A stretch of DNA of 64,000 nucleotides, taken from positions 143,544 to 207,543 of the forward strand of contig CABYOT010000002.1 of NCBI GenBank assembly GCA_902520695.1, in the 5' to 3' direction. The position numbers and the translations under genes are program-made. This stretch comes from an uncultured Pelagibacteraceae bacterium (GTDB taxonomy: Bacteria; Pseudomonadota; Alphaproteobacteria; Pelagibacterales; Pelagibacteraceae). Below, in pieces: positions 45,407-54,800 of the stretch. Position 1 is the first letter of the stretch. Each line of letters starts with the position of its first letter. The notes under the pieces were generated by a model, which was given only the letters and a program-made list of their open reading frames with translations, did no database searches and was not told the origin of the DNA.

Positions 45407-46471
45407 TTAAAAAAGTGCTTTAATAAAAATCCATTTAGGCATTTTTAATATTATTGATACATCTTCAAATAAATTACTTTTATTCGACAAAAATTTTATA
45501 ACAGTATTAGATTTATTATTAAACATCCTAAAAAAAATATTTGGCATCTTGCTTGGATTATTTTTCAAAACTTTTAAAAAAATATTATCAAGAAATTGAT
45601 ATTTTTTTTTAATTTGAAAAGTTTTCAATTTACTAATGTTTTCGATATTTTCCCTTATATATTTACTTTGTTCTTGAATATTTAGAAAAGTATAACCAGT
45701 ACTTAACCTTGTCATACCACCAGCTGTTCCAATATTAATTTTATTTTTTACTTGTTCAATTATTGGGTAAAAAAGAGGTATTTTACCCACTTCTTTGTAT
45801 GTAATCTCATAATCTTTTATTTTTAGATTATTCTCAATATAATGTTTAATTTGCTGATCATAGTCTTTTTGGGAGTCGTCATTCATTTCTGATAACCAAG
45901 TTGTTTCAACTAATGCTGTCTTTTTTGAATATGGAAGTGTATAAAAAAAATGAACACTTCCTCTCTGCTCACAATCAAAATCCATTAGATTCATCATTTC
46001 TTCATCAAAAAATTCCTTTTTGGTTTCTATTTCTACCCCACAGAAATGTTGCCAAAGACCAGAGTTTTGATTATCTAAATTTGGAACGCTATTAAATACT
46101 AAAGAGTTATCAAAATTTATATTTTGATCATTTTTATGAAAGGAAATATTTTTATTTTCTTTTAATTTGTTGTTTATCTTCTCATAAAATAACCCACTAT
46201 CAATACTTTGATACTGATAATTATCGCACTCTAGATGTCTAGTTTTTTGAGGCACATTTATGGAGAAATGTTTCCAATTTTTTTTTACACAATCCTCAAA
46301 ATTATGTGGGAATGTTTTCCAAAAAGACCAAGTTTTATCTTTTTTATATTCATCTCTTGGCTCAATAATAGCTAAAGTTTTATTTTTTAACTTATTATTG
46401 GTCTCTAATTCATATGCTAATGATAATCCTGCACAACCTCCACCAATAATGACAATATCAAAATCTTTCAT
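45407..46471 (-). CDS. crtY: Lycopene beta-cyclase
   Basis: 354 residues. FAD site DIVIIGGGCAGLSLAYEL at the N-terminus and the KIPLFYPIIEQVKNKINIGTAGG region plus GMTRLSTGYTF are typical of bacterial CrtY. It closes beta-rings on both ends of lycopene to give beta-carotene. Slightly shorter than the usual 380-390. Overlaps crtB by 14 nt. Confidence 0.93.
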   Translation of the reverse strand: MKDFDIVIIGGGCAGLSLAYELETNNKLKNKTLAIIEPRDEYKKDKTWSFWKTFPHNFEDCVKKNWKHFSINVPQKTRHLECDNYQYQSIDSGLFYEKINNKLKENKNISFHKNDQNINFDNSLVFNSVPNLDNQNSGLWQHFCGVEIETKKEFFDEEMMNLMDFDCEQRGSVHFFYTLPYSKKTALVETTWLSEMNDDSQKDYDQQIKHYIENNLKIKDYEITYKEVGKIPLFYPIIEQVKNKINIGTAGGMTRLSTGYTFLNIQEQSKYIRENIENISKLKTFQIKKKYQFLDNIFLKVLKNNPSKMPNIFFRMFNNKSNTVIKFLSNKSNLFEDVSIILKMPKWIFIKALF

Positions 46472-47309
46472 CTAAATTTATCTCTGCACTAATTAATTCG
46501 TGTTCTTTATCTCTAAGGTGATTATGTTTTTTAATCAATGATAGTTTTAGCAAGTCAAATATAGATAATAATGTTTGCAAAATCTTACCGCTATTATTAA
46601 CAAAAATTTTACCTGATTGGTTGTAATTTTGAATTGTTTGCTTTTTAACAATATTTCTACCTATTTGCCTATAAACTCTTCTTGCAACTAAGATTGAAAA
46701 TCTAAGACTTAATGGAATATCCTTTATTGAAGAAAAGCTACTATCGTAAAATAAATCTGCAGTTGCCAATGTTTCTTTTATGGTTTCAAAATTATGTTTT
46801 ATATAAAACCTTTTATTTTTAGAGTCCTCTATTACATCTCTAGAAATATTTGTAAGTTGCATAGCTATTCCCAAATCTATAGCCGATTTAAGAGAATCAG
46901 AGTTAGTGACATTTAAAATTTTTGCCATCATTAATCCAACAGTTCCTGCTACTCTGTATGAATAAATTAATAATTCCTTTTTTGAATTTAATCTTATTTC
47001 ATTTTGAATATCAGACTCCACACCATCGAATAAGTCCTCTACAATTTTTGTGGAAATATTATATTCATCCATTAATACCCACATATTTTTAATTATATGG
47101 TTCTGAAATTCTTTATTGATGAAATTATTTTTGAAGTTTAAAAATCTTCTTAATTTAACATCAATTATACCTTCGTCGTCTGCTATATTGTCTAAAGTTC
47201 TACAAAAATCGTATAAATTAGAACATTTCAAATAAGTTTCTTTTGGAAGAAAAAAACCAGCCCAGTTAAATGATTTTGCGTATATTGATAGAAAACTCTT
47301 TTTCTCCAT
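46458..47309 (-). CDS. crtB: Phytoene synthase
   Basis: 283 residues. The two Asp-rich prenyl diphosphate motifs appear as FCRTLDNIADDEG and LTNISRDVIEDSKNKRFY; SYRVAGTVGLMM is also conserved. Couples two geranylgeranyl diphosphates into phytoene. The gene for GGPP synthase (crtE) is not in the window. Shares one base with crtI. Confidence 0.95.
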   Translation of the reverse strand: MEKKSFLSIYAKSFNWAGFFLPKETYLKCSNLYDFCRTLDNIADDEGIIDVKLRRFLNFKNNFINKEFQNHIIKNMWVLMDEYNISTKIVEDLFDGVESDIQNEIRLNSKKELLIYSYRVAGTVGLMMAKILNVTNSDSLKSAIDLGIAMQLTNISRDVIEDSKNKRFYIKHNFETIKETLATADLFYDSSFSSIKDIPLSLRFSILVARRVYRQIGRNIVKKQTIQNYNQSGKIFVNNSGKILQTLLSIFDLLKLSLIKKHNHLRDKEHELISAEINLDERF

Positions 47310-48766
47310 TACAAAATTTTGTCTAAGACTTTTGCTGAAGATAGTACTCCTGGCACACCTGCTCCAGGGTGAGTACCTGCTCCAACAAAATATAAACCAT
47401 CAAAAATCTCTGATTTATTATGAAATCTAAAATAAGCTGATTGAGTAAATTTTGGTTGAATAGAAAAACCTGAGCCATATTTTGTATTTAACTCTTTCTC
47501 AAAATAATCAGGAGTTAAGTAAAAATCCTCAACAATATTTTCACTTAGATTAGGTAGTAAACTTTCCTCCATTTTTTTAATAACTAAGTTTTTCATTTTA
47601 TCTCCCTCAATAGACCAGTCTATACCAGATTGGTTATTAGGAACTGGTACCAACACATAAAAACAATCATGATTGTCAGGCGCCATCGATTTATCTGTAG
47701 CTGTCGGTCTATGTAAATAGTAACTAATATCGTCATTTAATTTTTTATTGTTAAAAATATCATCCAAATGTTCCTTGTACTTATCTCCAAATTTGATTGT
47801 ATGATGTTCAACATCATCGTAAACTTTTTTGGTTCCAAAATAATAAACAAACAAACCCATTGAATATTCCATTCTTTTCATTTTCCAATTAAAAATAGAA
47901 TTACTACTATTTGTGTTTGCTAATTTAGAGTAAACTGCAGGTGGATCAGCATTACAAATAACATTATCTGTTTCAATTTTATCCCCATTGTTAAGTTCAA
48001 CGCCAGTTATTTTATTTTTATTTGATAAGATTTTATTTACTTCGTATCCCTTCAATATTTTTATATTTTCTTCATTCATTAATTTTTCCATTCCATTAAT
48101 TATTTGACCAGTTCCTCCCATTGAGTAATGAATTCCCCATTTTTTTTCCAAATATAAGATTAGTCCATATATTGAAGTTGTTGTGAAAGGATTACCGCCT
48201 ACCAACAGTGGATGCATACTAAGTAGTCTTCTTAATTTTTCATTTTCTATGTAAGAAGAAACCAAACCATAAACAGATTTATAACTCTTTAAATTAAATA
48301 AAGAGGGTATCTGCTTTAACATAAAAGAGGGTTTATCAAATGGAACGTCTGATAGTTCAGTAAAACCTTTATCGAAAATCTTTTTTGTAAAATTAACTAA
48401 ATTTTTATATCCATTTACATCTTTTTCGTTAATCTTTTTTATTTGATTAACCATTTCTTCTTCATCACCAGAATAGTCAAACTTAAAACCATCTTCAAAA
48501 ACAAATTGATACCAAGTTTTTAAAGATTTTATTTCTAAATAGTCTTTTGAATTCTTATTAAAAAGCTGAAATAATTCATCAATCAAGTAGGGTGCTGTTA
48601 TTACAGTCGGACCACCATCAAATGTAAATCCATTTTTTTTAAAAACTCTTGCTCGTCCACCTAAATCTTCATGTTTTTCAATCAAGGTTACATTATGGCC
48701 TTTAGCTTTTAACCTTAATGCTGCAGCCATGCCACCAAAACCTGATCCTATTACTATCGAATTCAT
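47309..48766 (-). CDS. crtI: Phytoene desaturase
   Basis: 485 residues. VIGSGFGGMAAALRLKAKGH (FAD site) at the N-terminus and FVGAGTHPGAGVPGVLSSAK at the C-terminus are the CrtI signatures. Converts phytoene to lycopene in the membrane. First gene of the retinal cluster, only 44 bp below the ATP synthase b subunit gene in the same direction with no visible terminator between. Confidence 0.96.
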   Translation of the reverse strand: MNSIVIGSGFGGMAAALRLKAKGHNVTLIEKHEDLGGRARVFKKNGFTFDGGPTVITAPYLIDELFQLFNKNSKDYLEIKSLKTWYQFVFEDGFKFDYSGDEEEMVNQIKKINEKDVNGYKNLVNFTKKIFDKGFTELSDVPFDKPSFMLKQIPSLFNLKSYKSVYGLVSSYIENEKLRRLLSMHPLLVGGNPFTTTSIYGLILYLEKKWGIHYSMGGTGQIINGMEKLMNEENIKILKGYEVNKILSNKNKITGVELNNGDKIETDNVICNADPPAVYSKLANTNSSNSIFNWKMKRMEYSMGLFVYYFGTKKVYDDVEHHTIKFGDKYKEHLDDIFNNKKLNDDISYYLHRPTATDKSMAPDNHDCFYVLVPVPNNQSGIDWSIEGDKMKNLVIKKMEESLLPNLSENIVEDFYLTPDYFEKELNTKYGSGFSIQPKFTQSAYFRFHNKSEIFDGLYFVGAGTHPGAGVPGVLSSAKVLDKIL

Positions 48767-48810
48767 AATTTGGATTTTATATTATTTTAAGAAAATGTAA
48801 CGTAATTTAG

Positions 48811-49305
48811 TTATGAATTAATTTTTTTTAATTCAGTCTTTGCTTCTTCAAGATTTTTTTCAAACAGATTATCTAATTTAGATTTATCAACTGTAGTTGT
48901 TATAATTTTTTTCACTGACTCCAGTGCAATTTTGACAGAAGTATCTTTGATTTCTTTAATTGCTGCCTCTTTCATCTGATTAATTTTTAATTGTGTTAAA
49001 TTCTTCTTTATTTCAGAAGATTTATGAAATTTTTCATTCATACTTATAACAAGTTGTTCAGATTCAGTTTTGGCTTGATCAAGAATTTTTTTGGATTCTC
49101 CTTCAACAGAGTTAAGTTTAACCTGAGCTTCATCTAAAAGTTTTTTTGACTCAACTCTTAACTTTTCGCTTTCATCGATTTCTTTTTTTATATCTCCTAT
49201 CATTTTTGTTAGGAGATTATTTATATTCTGAGGTATTTTAAAATATACCAATAGACCTATAAATATAAAAAACGATATTGCTACCCAAAAAGTTGCATCA
49301 AACAT
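48811..49305 (-). CDS. atpF: F0F1 ATP synthase subunit b
   Basis: 164 residues. One N-terminal membrane helix (about 5-24, VAISFFIFIGLLVYFKIP) is followed by a long charged amphipathic helix forming the peripheral stalk. Overlaps the b' gene by 8 nt. F0 genes here are apart from the F1 genes, which are not in the window. Confidence 0.93.
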   Translation of the reverse strand: MFDATFWVAISFFIFIGLLVYFKIPQNINNLLTKMIGDIKKEIDESEKLRVESKKLLDEAQVKLNSVEGESKKILDQAKTESEQLVISMNEKFHKSSEIKKNLTQLKINQMKEAAIKEIKDTSVKIALESVKKIITTTVDKSKLDNLFEKNLEEAKTELKKINS

Positions 49306-49885
49306 CTTTTCTCTCTTTGTTTATTTTTGATTGGTCTTCTACAATTGCTGCTATGCTGCTGCTATTTACTTCTTCACCAATCAGCTCTTTTATTAACTCA
49401 GCTGATGTTTCAGCTGCTATTTTATTTATTTTTTCCCCTGACTTGTTCTTTAGATCGGACAATTCCTTTTCTACTCCACCAATTTCCTCATCAAGATCTT
49501 TCTCTAATGCAGTCCTTTTTTTATTGATATCATCCAAAATCTTTTCTCTGGCGTCATTAAAGTAATTTTTAGCTTTAACCTTGCTGTCTAAAATAATCTT
49601 TTCATATTCATCAATTTTTTTCTGACTTTCCTCTTTTTGTCTATCCGCTATCTCAATATTTTCAAGTATTTGTGATTTTCTAGTTTCTAAGTTATCGCTA
49701 ATCTTAGGTAATATTACTTTAGTTAAAACAATAAAAAGTATTCCAAACGTGATGATAAGCCAGAAGATTTGAGAAATCCAAAACTCTGGATTCAGTTGAG
49801 GCATACCACCACTTTCAGCGGCAAATACTGTATTAAAACATGCAATGCATGTAATGAATAATAGAATAACTATTTTTTTTAACAT
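49298..49885 (-). CDS. atpG: F0F1 ATP synthase subunit b'
   Basis: 195 residues. A signal-like hydrophobic segment (about 1-22) precedes GGMPQLNPEFWISQIFWLIITFGILFIV-type membrane helix (about 28-55; motif F-W-x-x-Q-x-x-W) and a long coiled coil. The presence of both b and b' is typical of alphaproteobacteria and photosynthetic bacteria. The two form a heterodimeric stalk. Gene name follows the alphaproteobacterial use; atpF2 is a synonym. Confidence 0.9.
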   Translation of the reverse strand: MLKKIVILLFITCIACFNTVFAAESGGMPQLNPEFWISQIFWLIITFGILFIVLTKVILPKISDNLETRKSQILENIEIADRQKEESQKKIDEYEKIILDSKVKAKNYFNDAREKILDDINKKRTALEKDLDEEIGGVEKELSDLKNKSGEKINKIAAETSAELIKELIGEEVNSSSIAAIVEDQSKINKERKDV

Positions 49886-49888
49886 TAA

Positions 49889-50116
49889 TTAAAATGCAAA
49901 TAAAATAATCAACGCAACTACTAGGCCAAACAATCCTGTTGCTTCAGCTAAAGCAAATCCTAATAACAAGTTAGGGAATTGTTTTTGAGCTGCAGATGGA
50001 TTTCTCATAGCACCAGATAAGTAATTACCAAAGATAATTCCTATACCAACCCCCGCACCTGCTAGTGCGATAGCTGCCAAACCTGCTCCTATCATTTTTG
50101 CTGCTTCTAATTCCAT
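49889..50116 (-). CDS. atpE: F0F1 ATP synthase subunit c
   Basis: 75 residues, two helices. Helix 1 has GAGVGIGIIFG and helix 2 GFALAEATGLFGLVVALI with the proton-carrying Glu (about residue 58). The residue set after Glu (A-T) does not match the Na-binding pattern, so a proton-driven ring is expected. An RBS GGAGG precedes the ATG. Confidence 0.97.
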   Translation of the reverse strand: MELEAAKMIGAGLAAIALAGAGVGIGIIFGNYLSGAMRNPSAAQKQFPNLLLGFALAEATGLFGLVVALIILFAF

Positions 50117-50133
50117 TTTTCCTCCTTTTTTTA

Positions 50134-50868
50134 TTAATGGTGTAGATTTAATGCATCATTTAAATAAATGCATGTTAAAATTGCAAATACATATGCTTGA
50201 AGAAAAGCAACTAGTATCTCCAAACCTGTAAGTGCAACCGAAAAACTAAGCGGAAGCCATCCACCTACAATTCCTAAGCTTATAACAAAGCCTCCAAATA
50301 CCTTCATCATTGTGTGACCAGCCATCATATTAGCAAATAATCTTACTGATAAACTAATTGGTCTACTTAAATACGAAATAATCTCAATTACTACAATTAA
50401 TGGAAGCAGAACCATTGGAACTCCACTTGGTACAAACAATTTTAAATATCCCAGTCCATGTTTTATAAATCCAATAATTGTAACTCCAACAAAAATAAAT
50501 GCTGCCAATACAAATGTAACTATAATATGGCTAGTGACTGTAAATGCGTAAGGTATCATTCCAAACATGTTACAAAAAAGTACAAACATAAAAAGTGAGA
50601 AAATAAATGAAAAGTACGGTTTTGCTTTTGATCCTGCTGTGTCACTAATCATTTTGGCTACAAAGGAATAACTTAATTCTGATAATAATTGAAGTTTATC
50701 AGGTATTAGAGTTTTTTTCTTTGCCCCTAGATTAAAAATTATCAAAATAGCCAAAGAACTAATGACCATAAACAAACTTGCATTAGTGAAAGAAATGTCA
50801 ACTGAGCCTAACTTAATTTCCGGACCAATCCTATAAACATTGAATTGGTACATTGGATTTGATGCCAT
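50134..50868 (-). CDS. atpB: F0F1 ATP synthase subunit a
   Basis: 244 residues, about five to six helices. The key Arg is in SLSVRLFANMMAGHTMMKVF (SxRLFAN) and the final helices ALTGLEILVAFLQAYVFAIL carry the conserved Glu/Gln residues. Forms the proton half-channels with subunit c. Follows atpI by 9 nt. Confidence 0.97.
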   Translation of the reverse strand: MASNPMYQFNVYRIGPEIKLGSVDISFTNASLFMVISSLAILIIFNLGAKKKTLIPDKLQLLSELSYSFVAKMISDTAGSKAKPYFSFIFSLFMFVLFCNMFGMIPYAFTVTSHIIVTFVLAAFIFVGVTIIGFIKHGLGYLKLFVPSGVPMVLLPLIVVIEIISYLSRPISLSVRLFANMMAGHTMMKVFGGFVISLGIVGGWLPLSFSVALTGLEILVAFLQAYVFAILTCIYLNDALNLHH

Positions 50869-50877
50869 TATATTCTC

Positions 50878-51156
50878 TTATTTTTTTTGCATTTTTTTTG
50901 CTGATTTAATTACATTCATAATTCCTGCAATTACTCCTACAAAAAAAAAAATTAAAATTAACCAGGGCTTAGTACCAAACCAATTGTCTAAAATAAACCC
51001 AATAATTGTCCCAACAGCTACTGCTGCAACTAATTCAGTGCTCATTTTAAAAGCATGACCCATTCCTGATGTAGAGGGCTCTTTGCTCTCAGAATATTTA
51101 GATTTAGCTCTATTTTTTGCACTTTTAAGGCGAGTTTTAAAATCTTCCTCTTCCAT
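50878..51156 (-). CDS. atpI: ATP synthase protein I (AtpI)
   Basis: 92 residues: a charged N-terminus then two helices about 38-58 and 65-82 (STELVAAVAVGTIIGFILDN and WLILIFFFVGVIAGIMNVI) as in alphaproteobacterial AtpI, thought to help c-ring assembly. It comes 4 bp after smc, so F0 genes may be read from promoters within or above smc. Confidence 0.92.
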   Translation of the reverse strand: MEEEDFKTRLKSAKNRAKSKYSESKEPSTSGMGHAFKMSTELVAAVAVGTIIGFILDNWFGTKPWLILIFFFVGVIAGIMNVIKSAKKMQKK

Positions 51157-51160
51157 TAAA

Positions 51161-53734
51161 CTAAGCTACCATGCTCTCAGCTTTTTGAAGGTCAACAGCA
51201 ACTAGTTGACTTATTCCTTTCTCTGGCATTGTGACCCCATACAACCTATCCATTTTTGACATAGTTAATGCGTGGTGGGTCACTATTATAAATCTTGTAG
51301 AAGTAATCTTTGTCAGTTCATTTAATAGATTGCAAAATCGTGTTACATTTGCATCATCTAGTGGTGCATCGACTTCGTCCAGAACGCAAATAGGGGATGG
51401 GTTAGTAAGAAATACAGCAAATATTAGGGATAATGCTGTCAAAGCTTGTTCTCCCCCAGAAAGTAGAGTGATTGACTGCAGTCTTTTTCCTGGAGGACTA
51501 ACCAACATTTCTAAACCAGCATCTAGTGGGTCATCTGAATCAACTAATTCCAATTTTGCACTACCTCCATTAAATAATTTTGTGTAAACTTCATTGAATT
51601 TTCTACTCACTCTTTCAAATGCATCTAACAATCTTTCTCGACCTTTTTGATTAAGTTCTGTTATACTCTCTTTTAGTTTTAATATAGCTGTAACAAGATC
51701 TTGTCTATCCTGCTCCATTTTTTTTATTTCAGTTTTATATTTTTCAGTTTCGTCATCTGCCCTTAAGTTAACAGATCCAAGCTTCTCTCTTTCTCTCTTT
51801 TTATCATCCAGTAATTCTTCTTGAGTGACTAAATCTGGAAATTCACCTCCTTTATCTAAATTCGAGTAATTTAATATATTTGCCTCTTCAACTTTTAACT
51901 CTGTCATAACTCTTTCCAAAAGATCATTTCTTCTTTTATTTAAACCTTCAATTGTTGCTCCAGAGCTTGCTTTTTTCTCTCTAATTTCTATTGAACTTTC
52001 TTTTGTATTATTTAACTGAACTCTAATTTCTGCGATATTATTATCAATTTTTTCAACTAAAATTTCATTTTCATTTTTTTCATTTTCTGAAATCCTCAAG
52101 TTTTCAGAAATTTTACCTTTTTTTTCTGCTTGAGATTGAGGTTGTTTTTCCAGCACATTCAATTTTTCTACAAGTTTATTTTTTCTTGTATTGAGCTCAT
52201 TAACCATCTTTTCAGAATTAGTTAAAAGATTTTGCCAGCTTTCAAATTCTTGATCAATTATACTTATTCTCTCTTTTCTTTTGATAGATTCTTTTTTTAT
52301 GTTTTGGTTTTTACTATAGTTTTCAGCATAATCGTCCTGTAATTTTTTTATTTGATCACTTTTTGAGGTTAGAGTTGAAACTACATCATCATTCTCAACT
52401 TCTTTAACTTTCATAGTTAAATATGACAAATTAATTATGCATTCATCTAAAATTTTTATTGTCTGATGATTTCTATTTTCTGAAATTAGTTTTTTAACTT
52501 CTTCGATTTGGTTTTTTATTTTGTTAATAATTTCATTATTTTTTTGCAGAGATTCAGCACTGAAATTCTCTAATAGTGCATCCATTCTATCTTGCTCACT
52601 TTTTAATTTTGATTTAGAGTTTTCCAGGTCTTGATTGGAAAGTTTTTCTGTTTCATAATATTTTGAATCTGTATCAATTAAGATATTTCTCTCCTCTTTT
52701 AATCTTTTTTCGTTTGAATTTGCATCAATTACAATGCTTTTTTCTCTGTCTATATCTTCATCTATAACTTTTATAGAACTTTTTATTGTATCTATTTCCT
52801 CATTTATTCTAGTACTTTCCTCATCTAAAGCTTTCAGCTCAAGATTTAATCTTTGGATCTTAGATAAATTTTCTATATTTTTTTGCCTTATTGGCTCTAC
52901 CCTTTCAAGTTCATTTTTAATTTTAGTTTCTAATTCTTCAATTTGTTTATTAAATTCCTCTACTTTCCCATCAGCCTCATTATTTACCTCATTTTCCAAA
53001 GTGATTTCTTTATCAATTTCCAGAAGTCTTAAATAATAAAGCCCTGCCTCAACTTTTTTTATTTCTTCGGAAATTAATTTATACTTTGCGGCTTCCTCAG
53101 CTTGTTTTTCCAAGTTTGCTAATTGTTTTTCTTGTTGTCTTCTAAGTTCATCGGCTCTTTTTAAATTATTTTCTGCTGCTCCCAATCTATTTTCTGCTTC
53201 ATGCCTTCTAACATGCAAACCTGCAATTCCAGCAGCTTCTTCAAGTATAGCCCTTCTATCTGATGGTTTTGCTGTAACTAATGCTCCAATTCTGCCTTGA
53301 CTTATCAGTGATGGTGAATGAGCCCCTGTAGATAGATCTGCAAAAAACATTTGTGCATCTTTTGCTCTAACTTCTTTGTTGTTTATGTAAAACTTTGATC
53401 CTTTGTCTTTCTCAATCTTTCTTCGAATTTCTATTTCCTCTAGATCGTTGTATTGGTGTGGTCCATCCTTATTTTCATTGTTTAAACTTAAAACTACTTC
53501 AGCAATATTTTTTGAAGGTTTGTTTGATGTGCCTGAAAATATCACATCCTCCATTCCAGAACCTCTCATACTTTTTGCTGAAGTCTCTCCCATACACCAT
53601 CTAATAGACTCAACTATGTTTGACTTACCGCAACCGTTAGGACCAACAATTCCTGTAAGACCTGTTTCAATTAAAAAGTTAGTTTTCTCTGCAAAAGACT
53701 TAAAGCCATTTAATTGGATTTTTTTAAACTCCAT
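51161..53734 (-). CDS. smc: Chromosome segregation SMC-like ATPase, apparently hingeless
   Basis: 857 residues versus about 1150-1200 for usual SMC. Head parts are complete: Walker A GPNGCGKSN (31-39), LLSGGEQ signature (757-763), Walker B CVLDEVDAPLDD (783-794). The middle (about 200-700) is almost all coiled coil; I cannot find the globular hinge with its conserved glycines, and residues about 380-480 are only a Glu/Lys/Asn helical stretch. The frame is intact, so this is not a frameshift. It would act in chromosome compaction. ScpA/ScpB are not in the window. Runs 4 bp into atpI. Confidence 0.92.
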   Translation of the reverse strand: MEFKKIQLNGFKSFAEKTNFLIETGLTGIVGPNGCGKSNIVESIRWCMGETSAKSMRGSGMEDVIFSGTSNKPSKNIAEVVLSLNNENKDGPHQYNDLEEIEIRRKIEKDKGSKFYINNKEVRAKDAQMFFADLSTGAHSPSLISQGRIGALVTAKPSDRRAILEEAAGIAGLHVRRHEAENRLGAAENNLKRADELRRQQEKQLANLEKQAEEAAKYKLISEEIKKVEAGLYYLRLLEIDKEITLENEVNNEADGKVEEFNKQIEELETKIKNELERVEPIRQKNIENLSKIQRLNLELKALDEESTRINEEIDTIKSSIKVIDEDIDREKSIVIDANSNEKRLKEERNILIDTDSKYYETEKLSNQDLENSKSKLKSEQDRMDALLENFSAESLQKNNEIINKIKNQIEEVKKLISENRNHQTIKILDECIINLSYLTMKVKEVENDDVVSTLTSKSDQIKKLQDDYAENYSKNQNIKKESIKRKERISIIDQEFESWQNLLTNSEKMVNELNTRKNKLVEKLNVLEKQPQSQAEKKGKISENLRISENEKNENEILVEKIDNNIAEIRVQLNNTKESSIEIREKKASSGATIEGLNKRRNDLLERVMTELKVEEANILNYSNLDKGGEFPDLVTQEELLDDKKREREKLGSVNLRADDETEKYKTEIKKMEQDRQDLVTAILKLKESITELNQKGRERLLDAFERVSRKFNEVYTKLFNGGSAKLELVDSDDPLDAGLEMLVSPPGKRLQSITLLSGGEQALTALSLIFAVFLTNPSPICVLDEVDAPLDDANVTRFCNLLNELTKITSTRFIIVTHHALTMSKMDRLYGVTMPEKGISQLVAVDLQKAESMVA

Positions 53735-53742
53735 TCAATGAC

Positions 53743-54324
53743 TTATATCAGTTTTTCAATATATTTTTTTAATTTTTTATAGTTTTTCGCATTTTCGAAC
53801 TTTTCACCGTTAATTATAAGTGTTGGAGTTGCTTCTATTTTGAAGTTTTTTGCTCCATCGATTCGGTCTTCTAAAATAAAATCTTCAATTTTTGAGTCGG
53901 CGATACATTTATCAAAATCTAATTTGAAATCAGATTCTTGAACTACTTTTTTTAAATTTTTATTGAGATCCTCTATTGTGCTTCCTCTAACCCAGCTACT
54001 TTGATTGTTGTATAAGTGATGAAGTATTTCTGATTTTCCATCATTCCTACAATGAGCTATTTTTGATGCATTAAATGCAGCAATATCTAAAGGAAAATTT
54101 CTAAATTCAATTGATATTAAACCATTATCAATAAAATCTGTTTTTAAACTTGGATAAACATTTTTATGAAAATCTGCACAATGACTACATGTTAGAGACT
54201 CGAATACAACAAGTTTTACTTTTGCATCAATACTGCCTTCTATTATTGGTTTAATTTCTGCTTTTAAATTAAAAGATGTAAAAAAAAATAATATAATTAG
54301 TGTTTTTATAAAAATTTTTTTCAT
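53743..54324 (-). CDS. DsbA-family periplasmic thiol-disulfide protein
   Basis: 193 residues: signal peptide (about 1-22), then a thioredoxin-fold domain with the active site SLTCSHCADFHK (C-S-H-C) and the cis-Pro segment FKIEATPTLIING. It oxidises or handles thiols in the periplasm; DsbA versus BdbD/ScoC-like use is not resolved. Overlaps dciA by 4 nt, as in other alphaproteobacteria. Confidence 0.92.
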   Translation of the reverse strand: MKKIFIKTLIILFFFTSFNLKAEIKPIIEGSIDAKVKLVVFESLTCSHCADFHKNVYPSLKTDFIDNGLISIEFRNFPLDIAAFNASKIAHCRNDGKSEILHHLYNNQSSWVRGSTIEDLNKNLKKVVQESDFKLDFDKCIADSKIEDFILEDRIDGAKNFKIEATPTLIINGEKFENAKNYKKLKKYIEKLI

Positions 54325-54800
54325 TTTGTTTTAAATAGTTTATTTAACTCTAGTAAAGATTGTTTAATTTTATCATTCTTAATATTGTTAATCTTATTAA
54401 TATTTTTACTTTTTGTCGCATTATTAATTTTGTTTTCCTTGATTTTTTTAAATTCTCCCTCAAAAGTTTTTAGCTTTATGTTATCAACTACATTATAACC
54501 AAAAAATATATTTACTTTTTTCAAAATTTCTTTCTTAGAATATTCAAGGTCTACTTCATTTCCTCTTTTAACCATTATGCTTAAACAGCTTCCATTTAAT
54601 TTTGAATTTTTAAAAGATATTGGGTAGCAAACATTAAATAATTCTTTTCCAACAAGAAATTTCCAATTATCTAGGGTATTTGAATAAATTTGGCCTTTTT
54701 TATTCAATATTCTTTTTGCTTCTTGGGGCAAAGTATCTTTAAAAGATCTTAGACCTTGAACAGATTTATTTCTCTGCTTAGTATTATATTTAAAATTCAT
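54321..54800 (-). CDS. DciA-like protein (DUF721)
   Basis: 159 residues from the ATG at 54800; a TTG at 54812 gives 4 more residues but would overlap mutY. The N-terminal half, GLRSFKDTLPQEAKRILNKK through NWKFLVGKELFNVCYPISFK, is the DUF721 domain of DciA, the helicase-loading factor that interacts with DnaB. The C-terminus is a Lys/Asn-rich linker with IKQSLLELNKLF. Divergent from mutY with zero bp between starts. Confidence 0.8.
   Translation of the reverse strand: MNFKYNTKQRNKSVQGLRSFKDTLPQEAKRILNKKGQIYSNTLDNWKFLVGKELFNVCYPISFKNSKLNGSCLSIMVKRGNEVDLEYSKKEILKKVNIFFGYNVVDNIKLKTFEGEFKKIKENKINNATKSKNINKINNIKNDKIKQSLLELNKLFKTK

Noticed and set aside
42021..51156. Proteorhodopsin gene within the retinal cluster
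   Set aside because: No seven-helix opsin frame with a retinal-binding lysine is present; only blh and crt genes.
51161..53734. Frameshifted or truncated smc
   Set aside because: One unbroken frame holds both N- and C-terminal head motifs; the shortness is internal.
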